DNA of 64,000 nucleotides from Aldehydirespirator sp028819505 (lineage in GTDB: Bacteria; Actinomycetota; Acidimicrobiia; Acidimicrobiales; Aldehydirespiratoraceae): positions 3,348,001 to 3,412,000 of the forward strand of contig OZ242297.1 in NCBI GenBank assembly GCA_965207755.1. The letters run 5' to 3'. Positions 49,770-58,921 of the stretch are shown in pieces; position 1 is the stretch's first letter, and each line of letters opens with the position of its first letter. The translations under genes were made by a program, and so were the position numbers. The notes under the pieces are model-generated. The model made no database searches and was not told the DNA's origin. It saw only the letters and a program-made list of their open reading frames with translations.

Positions 49770-52154
49770 CTACGAGTGTCGGATCTTGCGCAGGGCGTGC
49801 CAGATTCTTCGGGGGGTGGCGGGCATGTCTATGTGGTCTATGCCCAGGTGGGCGACCGCGTCGTGGACGGCGTTGAGGACGGCCGGGCCGGCGCCGACCG
49901 TGCCCGACTCGCCGATGCCTTTGGCGCCGAGCGGGTTTAGCGGGGTTGGCGTCTCCATGGGGATCAGCTCGAAGCTGGGCAGGTCGGGGGCTGAGATCGC
50001 CGGGTAGTCGACGAGGTTGGTGGCCATAGGGTTGCCGCCGGCGTCGTAGACCATCTCCTCGAGTAGTGCCTGGGCCGCGCCTTGGGCGATGCCTCCCTGG
50101 ACCTGGCCCTCGGCTATGAGAGGGTTGATGAGCGTGCCGGCGTCATCGCAGGCGACCACCCGCCGAAGGGTCGTCTCACCGGTGGCTGAGTCCATTTCGA
50201 CCACGGCCAAGTGGCAGCCGAAGGCGTAGGTGTTGTCGGGTTGCTCGAAGTCCGAGACGGCGGCCACCGGAGCGTCGCCGGCATCGGCTGCTCGGGCAGC
50301 GATATCGGCCCAGCCGACCCGAGGCTGCGGCGACCCGACCACATGGAAGGCCCCCGTTGCGGTGTCGAGCACGATGTCGGCCTCGGCCGCCTCCAAGCAG
50401 GCGGCGGCCTGGACCCTGGCCAGTTCCACCAGGTGGCGGGCCGCGGTCAGCACGGCCGAGCCGGCCAGCTGGGCGGAGCGGGAGGCGGCCGTCAGCCCGC
50501 TGGACGCGATCTCGGCGGTGTCGCCCGATACGACCTTGATGCGGTCGAGAGGAACGCCGGTGGCCTCGGCCGCGATCATGGCCCAGCAGGTGTCGTGGCC
50601 CTGCCCGAACGCGGTGGCCCCGGTGCGCACCGCCAGCGAGCCGTCGGCGGCGAGGTCGATCTCGCCCAGTTCGCTGGAGCCCATCGAGGTGCTCTCCACG
50701 AATGAGGCGATGCCGATGCCGAGCAGCATCGGGTCGCCGCCGGCCCGGCGGGACGCCTGCTCGGCTCGCAGATCGTCGTACCGGGCCGCCGCCAGCACCC
50801 GGTCGAGGGCCTCTCCGAAGTCGCCGGAGTCGTAGGTGCTTCCCGCCGGGTTGGTGTACGGGAACAGCTCGGGGGGCGCAAAGTTGAGGCGGCGCACCTC
50901 GGCGGGGTCCATCCCGATCGTGGCGGCGTACAGGTCCGCGGCCCGCTCGACGGCGTAGATGGCCTCGGGCCGGCCCGCGCCCCGGTAGGCGGTGACCGGG
51001 GCGGTGTTGGTCACGTAGCTGCGCCCGCTGATCGAGGCGTTGGCGATCCGGTAGCAGCCGGTGAACACTTTGCGGGTGTAGGTGGGCAGGAAGGCGCCGA
51101 TCATCGGGTAGGCGCCCGCGTCCTGGACGATGTCGAGCTCGTAGTGGGTGATCCGTCCGGTGCGGGTGCCGCCCAGGCGGAGACGCTGGCTCTGGGCCCG
51201 GCCATGCACGTGGGAGGTGAGGTTCTCGGCCCGGGACTCGGTCCACGCCACGGGACGGCCGACGGCGCGGGCCAGCCCGGCCAGGACGAGCTCCTCGGGC
51301 GAGGGGGTGCCCTTGGCCCCGAAGCCGCCTCCCACGTCGGGGGTCACCACCCGGACTGCGGCCGCATCGAGCCCGTAGAGGGCGCCCAGAGCGTCACGCA
51401 CGCGGTGCGGGGCCTGGGTCGAGGCGTGGAACGTGAGCCGGGCGCCGTCAGGGGACCATTCCGCCGCCGCCGACCGGGGCTCCAGCGGCACCGCCGCCAG
51501 CCGCCGGTTGTCCAGCGACGCCTCCACGGTGACATCGCAGTCCGAGAAGTCCAGGCCTGTGCCGATGCGCTGGGCCTCGTCCTCCGGCCCCGGCGGGGCT
51601 GCTTGGGCGACGGCAGGCCCGTCGAACGCAGCATGGGTGCCTGCACCGGACTCCGATGGTCCCCCGCCCGCGGCGTGGACCACGGCTGGCATGTCGAATG
51701 CGAGGTTGGTGCCGGCCCCGTCGTGGACCAGCGTGGCATCGGCGGCCGCGTCGGCTGGCGACACCACCGGCGGCTCCGGTTCGATGTCGACGAGGATGTG
51801 CTCGGCTGCGTCGGCGGCCGCGGCGGCCGTCTCGGCCACCACCACCGCCACCGGCTCGCCCACGAAGCGGACGTTGTCGCGGGCCAGCAACGGTCGGGTC
51901 ATCCGCTGGTCGACCACCGGGATCGGCTTCAGGTCGGGCAGGTCCAGGTCGGCTGCGGTGAACGCGCCGAGCACTCCGGGCTGGGTCCCGGCCTCGGCTG
52001 TGTCCACGCCGATCAGGCGTCCCCGGGCCACGGTGGAGCGCACGAAGCAGGCGCGGGCCGCACCGTCGAGGCGCAGGTCGGCTACGTAGCGGGCGCCTTC
52101 GGTGAGCATCCGCGGGTCCTCGGTGCGCCGCACCCGGTTGCCGAGCACGCTCAC
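49770..52154 (-). CDS. Xanthine-dehydrogenase family Mo-binding subunit (form II CoxL-like)
   Basis: 794 residues, GTG start. Large subunit of molybdenum hydroxylases: GGGFGAKGTPSPEE, active-site loop AYRGAGR (form II; form I CO dehydrogenase has a CSFR loop), QGHDT, and the catalytic Glu in KGIGESGT. Genes for the FAD (CoxM) and 2Fe-2S (CoxS) subunits are not adjacent, so it needs partners from elsewhere. A linker (about residues 145-190) holds two similar segments (GAGTNLAFDMPAVVHAA and GAGTHAAFDGPAVAQAA), an internal duplication. Substrate is likely an aldehyde, purine or aromatic heterocycle rather than CO. Confidence 0.9.
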   Translation of the reverse strand: MSVLGNRVRRTEDPRMLTEGARYVADLRLDGAARACFVRSTVARGRLIGVDTAEAGTQPGVLGAFTAADLDLPDLKPIPVVDQRMTRPLLARDNVRFVGEPVAVVVAETAAAAADAAEHILVDIEPEPPVVSPADAAADATLVHDGAGTNLAFDMPAVVHAAGGGPSESGAGTHAAFDGPAVAQAAPPGPEDEAQRIGTGLDFSDCDVTVEASLDNRRLAAVPLEPRSAAAEWSPDGARLTFHASTQAPHRVRDALGALYGLDAAAVRVVTPDVGGGFGAKGTPSPEELVLAGLARAVGRPVAWTESRAENLTSHVHGRAQSQRLRLGGTRTGRITHYELDIVQDAGAYPMIGAFLPTYTRKVFTGCYRIANASISGRSYVTNTAPVTAYRGAGRPEAIYAVERAADLYAATIGMDPAEVRRLNFAPPELFPYTNPAGSTYDSGDFGEALDRVLAAARYDDLRAEQASRRAGGDPMLLGIGIASFVESTSMGSSELGEIDLAADGSLAVRTGATAFGQGHDTCWAMIAAEATGVPLDRIKVVSGDTAEIASSGLTAASRSAQLAGSAVLTAARHLVELARVQAAACLEAAEADIVLDTATGAFHVVGSPQPRVGWADIAARAADAGDAPVAAVSDFEQPDNTYAFGCHLAVVEMDSATGETTLRRVVACDDAGTLINPLIAEGQVQGGIAQGAAQALLEEMVYDAGGNPMATNLVDYPAISAPDLPSFELIPMETPTPLNPLGAKGIGESGTVGAGPAVLNAVHDAVAHLGIDHIDMPATPRRIWHALRKIRHS

Positions 52155-52180
52155 GTCACCGTCTCCCGCCTCTCAGCCCA

Positions 52181-52227
52181 TTCTTGATGTAGTTGACCCT
52201 CTGTGATCGGCACAACTACATCAAGAA
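52181..52227. repeat. 47-bp hairpin related to the 49-bp element family
   Basis: Perfect 15-bp arms TTCTTGATGTAGTTG/CAACTACATCAAGAA around a 17-nt loop. The centre keeps GTTGACC and CTCTGTG, as in the 34551 and 42251 copies, while the arm sequence differs. Between cysS (stop at 52240) and coxL (start at 52154). Confidence 0.7.
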
Positions 52228-52239
52228 CGCACGGAAACC

Positions 52240-53634
52240 TCATGCCCGGCGCCAGACCGGGCCGGCCGGGGTGTCCTCCACCACCACACCCAGCGCCGAC
52301 AGCTCGTCGCGCAGCGAGTCGGCCGTGGCCCAGTCCTTGGCCTCCCGGGCCACCTGCCGCTTGGCGACTAGTTCCTCGACGGCGGAGTCGACGACGCCGT
52401 CCCCGCGCGCGGGCGCGTCCACGGCCACTCCGAGCGCTCCGGCCAACTCGACAACGGTGGCGACCAGCCTCGGCGCATCCTCGGTGCTTCCATCGAGAGC
52501 GGCATTGGCCCGATGCAGCGTGTCGAAGATGACGGCGACCGCTTCGGGGGTGCCGATGTCATTGTCCATGGCGGCGCGGAACGCGTCGACCGCGGCTTCG
52601 TCTCGGCGACCGGTGCCCTGGTCGCGGTCAGCGCCGGTGGCCGCGGCGCGGCGGGCCAGGGCGTCTAGGCGCTGGACTGCCGCGCGGGCTGAGGCCATCA
52701 GCTGGGGGTTGACCTCCATGGTCTTGCGGTAGTGGGTCTGAAGCACGAGTAGGCGGAAGGCCCGGCCGTTGAGGGGGTGCTCGTCGAGCATCTCGACCAC
52801 GGTGCGGTAGTTGCCCAGCGACTTCGACATCTTGGTGCCCTCGATGTTGAGCATGGCGTTGTGTACCCAGTGGCGGGCGAAGGGCCGGCCGACGGCCAGC
52901 GCCTCGGCCCGCTCGTTGGTGTGGTGCGGGAACACGAGGTCGTTGCCGCCGCCGTGGATGTCGAAGTCGTCGCCGAGGATGCCGAGGCTCATGGCCACGC
53001 ACTCGATGTGCCAGCCGGGCCGGCCCGGCCCCCACGGCGAAGGCCACGACGGCTCGTCGGGCTTGGCCGCCTTCCACAGCGCGAAGTCGAGGGGGTCCTC
53101 CTTGGCCTCGTCCACCTCGACCCTGGCCCCGGCCGAGGCCCGCAGGTCGTCGAGGCTGCGATGCACCAGGTCGCCGTACCCGTCGACGCCGCCCACCCTC
53201 AGGTACACGCCGGTACCGGTGGTGTAGGCCGCCCCGGCGTCCATGATCCGGGCGACGAAGTCGACCATCTCGGCGACCCATCCGGTGGCTCGGGGCCGGT
53301 CGTGGGGCTCGAGCACCCCCAGCGCGGCCATCACCTCGAAGTAGACCGCCTCCCACTCGCCGGCCACCTCGCTCTCGGTGCGGCCCTCGCGGCGGGCGCG
53401 GTCGATGATCTTGTCGTCGATGTCGGTGATGTTGGCCACGTGGCGAACGTCGAGGCCCCGCCACTCCAGGTAGCGGCGCAGCACGTCGTAGGTGAGGGCC
53501 GAGCGGGCGTGTCCGAGGTGGGGGTGGTCGTAGACGGTCGGGCCGCAGGCGTACAGCGCCACCCGGCCCGGCTCACGGAGCGTCAGGGGGCGCACCTCGC
53601 CCGCGAGGGCGTCGAACAACTCAATACCGGTCAT
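52240..53634 (-). CDS. cysS: Cysteinyl-tRNA synthetase
   Basis: 464 residues, class I synthetase. YACGPTVYDHPHLGHARSAL (HIGH-type), zinc ligands in CGPT, WHIECVAMS and HHTNE, and KMSKS in EGTKMSKSLGNYRT. It supplies Cys-tRNA. The start codon and first ~15 codons lie in the first unit of a 74-bp tandem array that runs upstream to the mshC gene end. Confidence 0.95.
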   Translation of the reverse strand: MTGIELFDALAGEVRPLTLREPGRVALYACGPTVYDHPHLGHARSALTYDVLRRYLEWRGLDVRHVANITDIDDKIIDRARREGRTESEVAGEWEAVYFEVMAALGVLEPHDRPRATGWVAEMVDFVARIMDAGAAYTTGTGVYLRVGGVDGYGDLVHRSLDDLRASAGARVEVDEAKEDPLDFALWKAAKPDEPSWPSPWGPGRPGWHIECVAMSLGILGDDFDIHGGGNDLVFPHHTNERAEALAVGRPFARHWVHNAMLNIEGTKMSKSLGNYRTVVEMLDEHPLNGRAFRLLVLQTHYRKTMEVNPQLMASARAAVQRLDALARRAAATGADRDQGTGRRDEAAVDAFRAAMDNDIGTPEAVAVIFDTLHRANAALDGSTEDAPRLVATVVELAGALGVAVDAPARGDGVVDSAVEELVAKRQVAREAKDWATADSLRDELSALGVVVEDTPAGPVWRRA

Positions 53635-53965
53635 ACCGACGAACCGGCAGCGGCTCCGACAGGACGCAGCTCGCCCGCGAGGGCGTCGAACAACTCAATA
53701 CCGGTCATACCGACGAACCGGCAGCGGCTCCGACAGGACGCAGCTCGCCCGCGAGGGCGTCGAACAACTCAATACCGGTCATACCGACGAACCGGCAGCG
53801 GCTCCGACAGGACGCAGCTCGCCCGCGAGGGCGTCGAACAACTCAATACCGGTCATGCCGACGAACCGGCAGCGGCTCCGACAGGACGCACCTCGCCCGC
53901 GAGGGCGTCGAACAACTCAATACCGGTCATGCCGACGAACCGGCAGCGGCTCCGACAGGACGCGC
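53596..53965 (-). repeat. 74-bp x5 tandem repeat carrying the cysS start region
   Basis: Units begin at 53596, 53670, 53744, 53818 and 53892. Each holds ATGACCGGTATTGAGTTGTT, the cysS start and first codons, so there are five copies of the translation start, only the innermost joined to the gene. 74 is not a multiple of 3, so outer starts give short out-of-frame peptides. Confidence 0.95.
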
Positions 53966-53994
53966 TTCGGTGGCGACAACGTCGCGCAAGCCGG

Positions 53995-55254
53995 TCACGA
54001 CGCCGACTGCGAGGCTCCCGGATCCAGAGCGATCCCGCAGAGCTCGCACAGCCCGGCCAGCACGCCCGGCGCGGAGTCGTCCAGCCGGCCCGCGAGGACG
54101 GCGTCGGCCATCTCGGCCAGCACGGCCCGGGCCCGGGGCGCGTCGAGGTCGTCGTCGAGCGCGTCGCGCAGCCGCTGGGCATATCGGGCCCCGCTGGGTC
54201 CGCCCGAGCCGCCGGAGCCGCCAGAGGCGCCCGAGGCGCCGGAGGTGCCCGAGCCGCCCGGAGCGCCCGGATGGCGCACGGCCTCGTTGAGGGTGTCGAG
54301 CAGGGCCTCGGCCTCGGCGATGTCGCCGTCGTGCCATTCCCAGTCGTCGCGGTAGTGGTGGACCATCAGCGCGAGACGCACTGCGGCCGGGGCGCTCTCC
54401 TTGCAGAGGTCGCTGACGAACACCAGGTTGCCCAGCGACTTCGACATCTTGGTGCCGTCGTAGCCGACCATCCCGCAGTGCATCCAGTGCCTCACGAACG
54501 GCTCGCCGGTGGCAGCCTCGCTCTGGGCCAGCTCGCACTCGTGGTGGGGGAAGATCAGATCGGTGCCGCCGCCGTGGATGTCGATTCCGGTGCCGAGCAG
54601 GCCCATCGACATGGCGCTGCACTCGATGTGCCAGCCGGGCCGGCCCGTCCCGAACGGCGACTCCCATGCCGGCTCGTCGGCCAGCGACGGCTGCCACAGC
54701 ACGAAGTCCAGCGGGTTGCGCTGGCGGGGGTCGTCGGGTGTGCCGCCCCGTTCGGCGGCCAGCGCCACCATGGTGCCGTCGTCGTAGCCGCCGAGACGCC
54801 CGAAGCTCGGCCAGGTGGAGACGTCGAACCAGGTGGTGCCCTCGGCCGTGTAGGTGTGGCCCGCGGCGCGGAGCTGATCGATGAGGTCGACCATCTCGGC
54901 CACCCATTCGGTGGCCTTGGGCTCGGCTGTAGCCGGCCGGGTGTTCAGGTCCTCCATGTCGCAATGGAACCGGGCCGTCTCGGCCGCGGCCAGCTCCAGG
55001 AAGTCCACGCCCAGCTCGCGGGCCTTGGGCAGGATCGAGTCGTCCACATCGGTGATGTTGCGCACCATCCGCACCGGGTGGCCGAGGTCCTCCAGACGGC
55101 GGATCAGCAGGTCGTAGGCCAGATAGGTGTTGGCGTGGCCGAGGTGGGTGCTGTCGTAGGGAGTGATCCCGCACACGTAGATGCGCACCTCCGCGGGCGG
55201 CGGGGCCGGCTCGAAGGGCACCACAGCCCGCCGCGCGGTGTCGTATAGACGCAC
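53995..55254 (-). CDS. mshC: Mycothiol ligase (Cys:GlcN-Ins ligase)
   Basis: 419 residues. Joins cysteine to GlcN-inositol in mycothiol synthesis. CysRS-like motifs of the MshC type: VCGITPYDSTHLGHA, WHIECSAMSMGLLG, GGGTDLIFPHHE and DGTKMSKSLGNLV. The length (shorter than CysS) and the VFVSDL after KMSKS mark MshC. A Gly/Ser-rich insertion lies near residues 340-365. Upstream neighbour of cysS on the same strand, consistent with duplication of one ancestor. Confidence 0.92.
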   Translation of the reverse strand: MRLYDTARRAVVPFEPAPPPAEVRIYVCGITPYDSTHLGHANTYLAYDLLIRRLEDLGHPVRMVRNITDVDDSILPKARELGVDFLELAAAETARFHCDMEDLNTRPATAEPKATEWVAEMVDLIDQLRAAGHTYTAEGTTWFDVSTWPSFGRLGGYDDGTMVALAAERGGTPDDPRQRNPLDFVLWQPSLADEPAWESPFGTGRPGWHIECSAMSMGLLGTGIDIHGGGTDLIFPHHECELAQSEAATGEPFVRHWMHCGMVGYDGTKMSKSLGNLVFVSDLCKESAPAAVRLALMVHHYRDDWEWHDGDIAEAEALLDTLNEAVRHPGAPGGSGTSGASGASGGSGGSGGPSGARYAQRLRDALDDDLDAPRARAVLAEMADAVLAGRLDDSAPGVLAGLCELCGIALDPGASQSAS

Positions 55255-55328
55255 GATCCGAGGCTACCGCTCACCCCCGAACAGCCCTAGCCGCGGCCGG
55301 CCGGGTCTAGCGAGCACACTCGTACGGG

Positions 55329-55372
55329 TAGACATCGGATTCTGGCTATGTTGATAATTAATCAACACCAGA
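55329..55372 (+). promoter_or_regulatory. Promoter with overlapping palindromic operator for the second Fic gene
   Basis: TAGACA (55329), 18-bp spacer, GATAAT (55353). The -10 element lies in GTTGAT-AATTA-ATCAAC (55350-55366), which is itself nested in TCTGG...CCAGA (55341-55372). This suggests autoregulation of the Fic gene. Confidence 0.55.
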
Positions 55373-55373
55373 T

Positions 55374-56558
55374 GTGGATTATCTCGGTAGTATCGCGCAT
55401 GTGATTTACGAAGCGCCGAAACTGGCAGCTCGAGACACACAGGTCCTCGAAGAGATCGAGTCAATCCGCGACGACCTGCGCTTCCACCTTGCCGCGCCTC
55501 GCCGGTGGCACGGCACGCTGAGTCGGGTGATGATGGCCCGCGCCGTACAGGCCTCCACCTCCATCGAGGGCTACCACACCACAGTGGACGAGACCGCGGC
55601 CATCATCGACGGTGAGGAGCCACCGGGGGTGGACGAGGACACCCGCAGAGCGGTCTCCGGCTACCGCGACGCCATGACCTACGTCCTGCAACTCGCCGGC
55701 CCGTCGAGTTCCGACAGGCCGAGGATGGACGCCTCGCTGCTGAAGTCGTTGCACTTCATGATGGTCGGCCACGACCTGTCCATCAATCCGGGTCGATGGC
55801 GCCCGGGGGCGGTCTGGGTGCGAGACGGCGCAGGCAATCCCGTGTACGAGGCCCCAGATCGCGAACTCGTCGAGCCGTTGATCGACGAGCTCATCGTCGG
55901 TGTGAATGACAATCCTGTTCCGGCCTTGATCACCGCCGCCATGGCTCATCTGAACCTAACTTTGATCCACCCGTTCAGCGACGGGAACGGTCGCATCGCC
56001 CGATGTCTCCAGTCCTTTGTGTTGGCCAGCGCGGACAGCCAGATCTCACCTGAGTTCGCGAGCATCGAGCACTACCTCGGAAGGAACACGGCCGCCTACT
56101 ACGGAGCGCTCACCGACACGGCAGCAGGCTCATGGTCGCCTGGACGGAGCGCTCGCCCTTGGATCGAGTTCTGCCTGACGGCGCACTACCGCCAAGCCTC
56201 GGCTCTGCGCCGCCGGATCGATCGCTTCCAGGCGCTGTGGGACCGCTGTGAGCAGGCCGCGGCGCGCTCGCATCTGCCTAACCGGACGATCGATGCGCTC
56301 ATGCAGTCAGCGCGGGGCTGGCGTCTGAATCGTTCGCGGTATGTGCACATTGTGAAGTCCGCCTCGGGAGGGCAGCTCAGTGACGCCATGGCCACACGCG
56401 ACCTGGCCGCCATGGCCGCCGCCGGCCTGCTGGAGCCGGTGGGCGAGAAGCGGGGCCGCCACTATCTGCCATCGGAGTCGCTCGCAGCCTTTGAGCGAGA
56501 GATCCGGGCCATGCAGCCGGCACGGCCCGCCATCGACCCCTACGGGCCACCGATCTAG
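55374..56558 (+). CDS. Fic-domain AMP-transferase (class II)
   Basis: 394 residues, GTG start (GTG at 55401 also possible). Core HPFSDGNGRIAR complete; inhibitory motif STSIEG in an N-terminal helix; C-terminal winged helix (LSDAMATRDLAAMAAAGLLEP). Same class as the Fic at 5676-6812 but clearly diverged. It sits alone behind an AT-rich promoter with a palindrome, as for an autoregulated stress or toxin-like gene. Targets unknown. Confidence 0.9.
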   Translation: MDYLGSIAHVIYEAPKLAARDTQVLEEIESIRDDLRFHLAAPRRWHGTLSRVMMARAVQASTSIEGYHTTVDETAAIIDGEEPPGVDEDTRRAVSGYRDAMTYVLQLAGPSSSDRPRMDASLLKSLHFMMVGHDLSINPGRWRPGAVWVRDGAGNPVYEAPDRELVEPLIDELIVGVNDNPVPALITAAMAHLNLTLIHPFSDGNGRIARCLQSFVLASADSQISPEFASIEHYLGRNTAAYYGALTDTAAGSWSPGRSARPWIEFCLTAHYRQASALRRRIDRFQALWDRCEQAAARSHLPNRTIDALMQSARGWRLNRSRYVHIVKSASGGQLSDAMATRDLAAMAAAGLLEPVGEKRGRHYLPSESLAAFEREIRAMQPARPAIDPYGPPI

Positions 56559-56616
56559 GTGCTCGAGCATCGGTCAGCGTTCACGCGTGGCTCTTGAGTG
56601 TCCAAATCGAAAGCGG

Positions 56617-57816
56617 TCAGATGATGGGGCGGCCGACGGTTAGGGGCTCGGGGTGGTCGAGCGCGCAGCGGGTGCCGCTGTAGATGGTGGGCATGCAGCG
56701 GTTGCAGTGGATGCAGTTGCCCTCGGTGTCGGTGCCGGCCTGCCAGCGGTTGGGCAGGTCGGGCTGGCGCAGCAGGGCCCGGGCCATGGCCACGAAGGCG
56801 AACCCCTCGTCGAGGGCGGACTGCACGGTGTCGAGGCGGTTGATGCCTCCGAGCAGGATCAGCGGCATGTCGAGGGCTTCGAGGAACTTCCGGGCCTTGG
56901 GCAGGAAGTAGGCCTCCTCGAAGGGGTAGTCGGGCATGAGCTTCTCGCCGGCCAGCTTGAAGCCGAGCCGGGCGTGGGGCGGCAGGGTGGCCGCGAACTC
57001 CTCGCGGGGGGCGTCGCCCCGGAACAGGTACATGGGGTTGGCGAAGGAGCTGCCGCCGGTGAGCTCGAGGGCGTCGAGGGCGCCGTCGTCCTGGAGCATC
57101 CGGGCGAACTCGAGGCTCTCGTCGTCCTTGAGGCCGCCGGGGACCCCGTCGTTCATGTTGACCTTGGCGGTGACGGCCAGCCTGTCCCCCACCGCGGCCC
57201 GCACCGCCTGCACGGCCTGGCGACCGAACCTGGCCCGGTTGTCGAGGGCGCCGCCCCAGGAGTCGGTGCGCTTGTTGAGGTTGGGGCTGAGGAAGGCGCT
57301 GAGCAGGTAGTTGTGGCCGAGGTGGATCTCGATGGCGTCGAAGCCGCCGTCGGCGGCGAGGCGGGCGGCCCGGGCGTAGTCGTTGGTGATGCGGGCGATG
57401 TCGGCGTCGGTGGCCGAGCGGATGACCCGCATGGCCAGCGGGTTGAACCGCCGGCTGGGCGCCAGCGAAGCAGCCTTGTTGGACCGGGAGTTGGCCACCG
57501 GTCCGGCGTGACCGATCTGGGCGGCCGCGGCCGCTCGCTCGGCGTGGATGGCGTCGGTGAGTTGCCGCAGGCCGGGCACCGCCTCGGGTCGCAGCCAGAT
57601 GCACTCGGCATGGGTGCGCCCCTCGGGGGCCACCGCCAGGTAGGCGACGGTGGACATGCCGGCGCCGCCCGCGGCCACCGCCCGGTGGTACTCGATCAGC
57701 TCGGGCGTGACGAGGGCCTCGGGCATCACGCCCTCGAAGGTGGCCGCCTTGATGATCCGGTTGCGCAACGTGACCGGTCCAAGCTGGGCCTCAGCGAAGG
57801 GGTCTACTACAGGCAT
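56617..57816 (-). CDS. Old-yellow-enzyme family NADH:flavin oxidoreductase
   Basis: 399 residues. FMN TIM barrel: LRNRIIKAATFEG, AQIGHAGPVANS (His/Asn pair region), FDAIEIHLGHNYLLSAFLSP, NKRTDSWGG and LLGGINRL. A C-terminal CIHCNRCMPTIYSGTRC has the Cys spacing seen before Fe-S sites in larger relatives, but the protein ends there without the FAD part. Reduces activated C=C bonds or a related compound. Overlaps the MNT-HEPN end by 26 bp. Confidence 0.88.
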   Translation of the reverse strand: MPVVDPFAEAQLGPVTLRNRIIKAATFEGVMPEALVTPELIEYHRAVAAGGAGMSTVAYLAVAPEGRTHAECIWLRPEAVPGLRQLTDAIHAERAAAAAQIGHAGPVANSRSNKAASLAPSRRFNPLAMRVIRSATDADIARITNDYARAARLAADGGFDAIEIHLGHNYLLSAFLSPNLNKRTDSWGGALDNRARFGRQAVQAVRAAVGDRLAVTAKVNMNDGVPGGLKDDESLEFARMLQDDGALDALELTGGSSFANPMYLFRGDAPREEFAATLPPHARLGFKLAGEKLMPDYPFEEAYFLPKARKFLEALDMPLILLGGINRLDTVQSALDEGFAFVAMARALLRQPDLPNRWQAGTDTEGNCIHCNRCMPTIYSGTRCALDHPEPLTVGRPII

Positions 57817-58786
57817 CGACAGGCCTCAGCTTGGAGCCGGTGCGCAGGTCATAGGCGGCGACGGTGCCGTCGGCGAGTTCGATGTTCTCTCGGGCCAGTG
57901 CGACCTCTTCGGCGTCTGGGGCCACAGCGCCGACTTCGTCAGCAGCGATGGCGGTCACCGCTGTCGCGGCCCGCGCGATGCGCGGCGCCATCGCTGCGAC
58001 GGTGTCTGAGTCGATGTCGGGGCGGTCCGCGATGTAGGTGCCGGCCGCGCGCCACATGGTGAGATCTCCATACGGCTCGTCGTCGCGGGCGACGGCGTTG
58101 GTCTCCAGGTCGGTCAGCGCAGCGCGCACGTCGTCTGTGCGCGCGCCCGCGAGCGGCACCAGCAAATCGACGCGGTGATTGTGGGGTGCCGGGGTGCCGT
58201 GGGAGGCCGCCAGGGCCTTCAAGGCGGTCTCGGTGGCCATAGCGCCGGCCGAGCACACATCGATCAGCCGCCAACGCGTCCTGTGGTCGCTGGGATGGGT
58301 GATCTCCCAGTCATCAGGCAACATCCTGACTCGCATCAAGTCCAGCGCCTTGCTGGCCTCGTCGAGGCGGCCCAGCGCTTCGTCGGTGTTGTTGTCAGCC
58401 AAACCGATCTCCTTGTCCCACCGGACCGCCCCCGCGGGACGGTCCACCAACACCACCGCCGAAGCTGCGATCCCGGCCTCGAAGGAAGCCGAGACCTCCT
58501 GGGTCCTGCGGCGCCACTCGGCCCGGTCGGTGACAAACACCTCCACCGGGCTGTCCACCACGCTCCCAGCAGCCGCACACAGCTCGCTGCGAATAGCGAG
58601 GCGCTCGCGGTAGTCGATGTCATCGAAGATCGCCACCAAGTCGATGTCTGAGCCGACTGTGGCGCGGCCGCAAGCCACCGACCCGAACAACAGCACCCGA
58701 CCCGCACCAGCCTCCACCAGACGCTCAGCAGCCCTCTGAGCCTCACGCACCGTCGGCGCCGGCGCCGTCGTGGTTGCCACGACCAC
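57791..58786 (-). CDS. Fused MNT nucleotidyltransferase - HEPN-like protein
   Basis: 331 residues, GTG start. N-terminal minimal nucleotidyltransferase: LLFGSVACGRATVGSDIDLV has the GSxxxG...SDID catalytic pattern. The C-terminal half is helical (DVCSAGAMATETALKALAAS, then APHNHRVDLLV) like HEPN domains. MNT and HEPN usually form a two-gene toxin-antitoxin pair in which the MNT AMPylates the HEPN RNase; here they are one chain. The HEPN RX4-6H catalytic motif is not clear, so RNase activity is uncertain. Confidence 0.75.
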   Translation of the reverse strand: MVVATTTAPAPTVREAQRAAERLVEAGAGRVLLFGSVACGRATVGSDIDLVAIFDDIDYRERLAIRSELCAAAGSVVDSPVEVFVTDRAEWRRRTQEVSASFEAGIAASAVVLVDRPAGAVRWDKEIGLADNNTDEALGRLDEASKALDLMRVRMLPDDWEITHPSDHRTRWRLIDVCSAGAMATETALKALAASHGTPAPHNHRVDLLVPLAGARTDDVRAALTDLETNAVARDDEPYGDLTMWRAAGTYIADRPDIDSDTVAAMAPRIARAATAVTAIAADEVGAVAPDAEEVALARENIELADGTVAAYDLRTGSKLRPVDACSRPLR

Positions 58787-58849
58787 AGCCTACAACCCCC
58801 CACCACACCCAACCGCAGCCGTCGGCGGCGTCACCGAAGCCCCGAGAAG

Positions 58850-58921
58850 CGCCCCCGGCAGGAATCGAACCTGCGCACACGGTTTAGGAGACCGATGCTC
58901 TATCCACTGAGCTACGAGGGC
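58850..58921 (-). tRNA. tRNA-Arg(CCT)
   Basis: 72 nt. Acceptor GCCCTCG/CGGGGGC, D arm GCTCAGTGGATAGAGC, anticodon loop CTCCTAA (CCT, reads AGG), T arm GCAGGTTCGATTCCTGC, discriminator G. CCA not encoded. Confidence 0.93.

Noticed and set aside
49770..52154. Aerobic CO dehydrogenase
   Set aside because: The active-site loop is AYRGAGR, not the form I loop with Cys, and coxM/coxS are not adjacent, so CO oxidation is not supported.
53596..53965. CRISPR array
   Set aside because: Repeats are head-to-tail with no spacers, and no cas genes exist in the window; the same holds for the arrays at 31626, 33831, 38354, 40344 and 59503.
52777..55248. Very long forward-strand frame opposite cysS and mshC
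   Set aside because: It is the mirror of two well-recognised reverse-strand genes; its composition is that of an antisense high-GC frame and no domain is recognisable.
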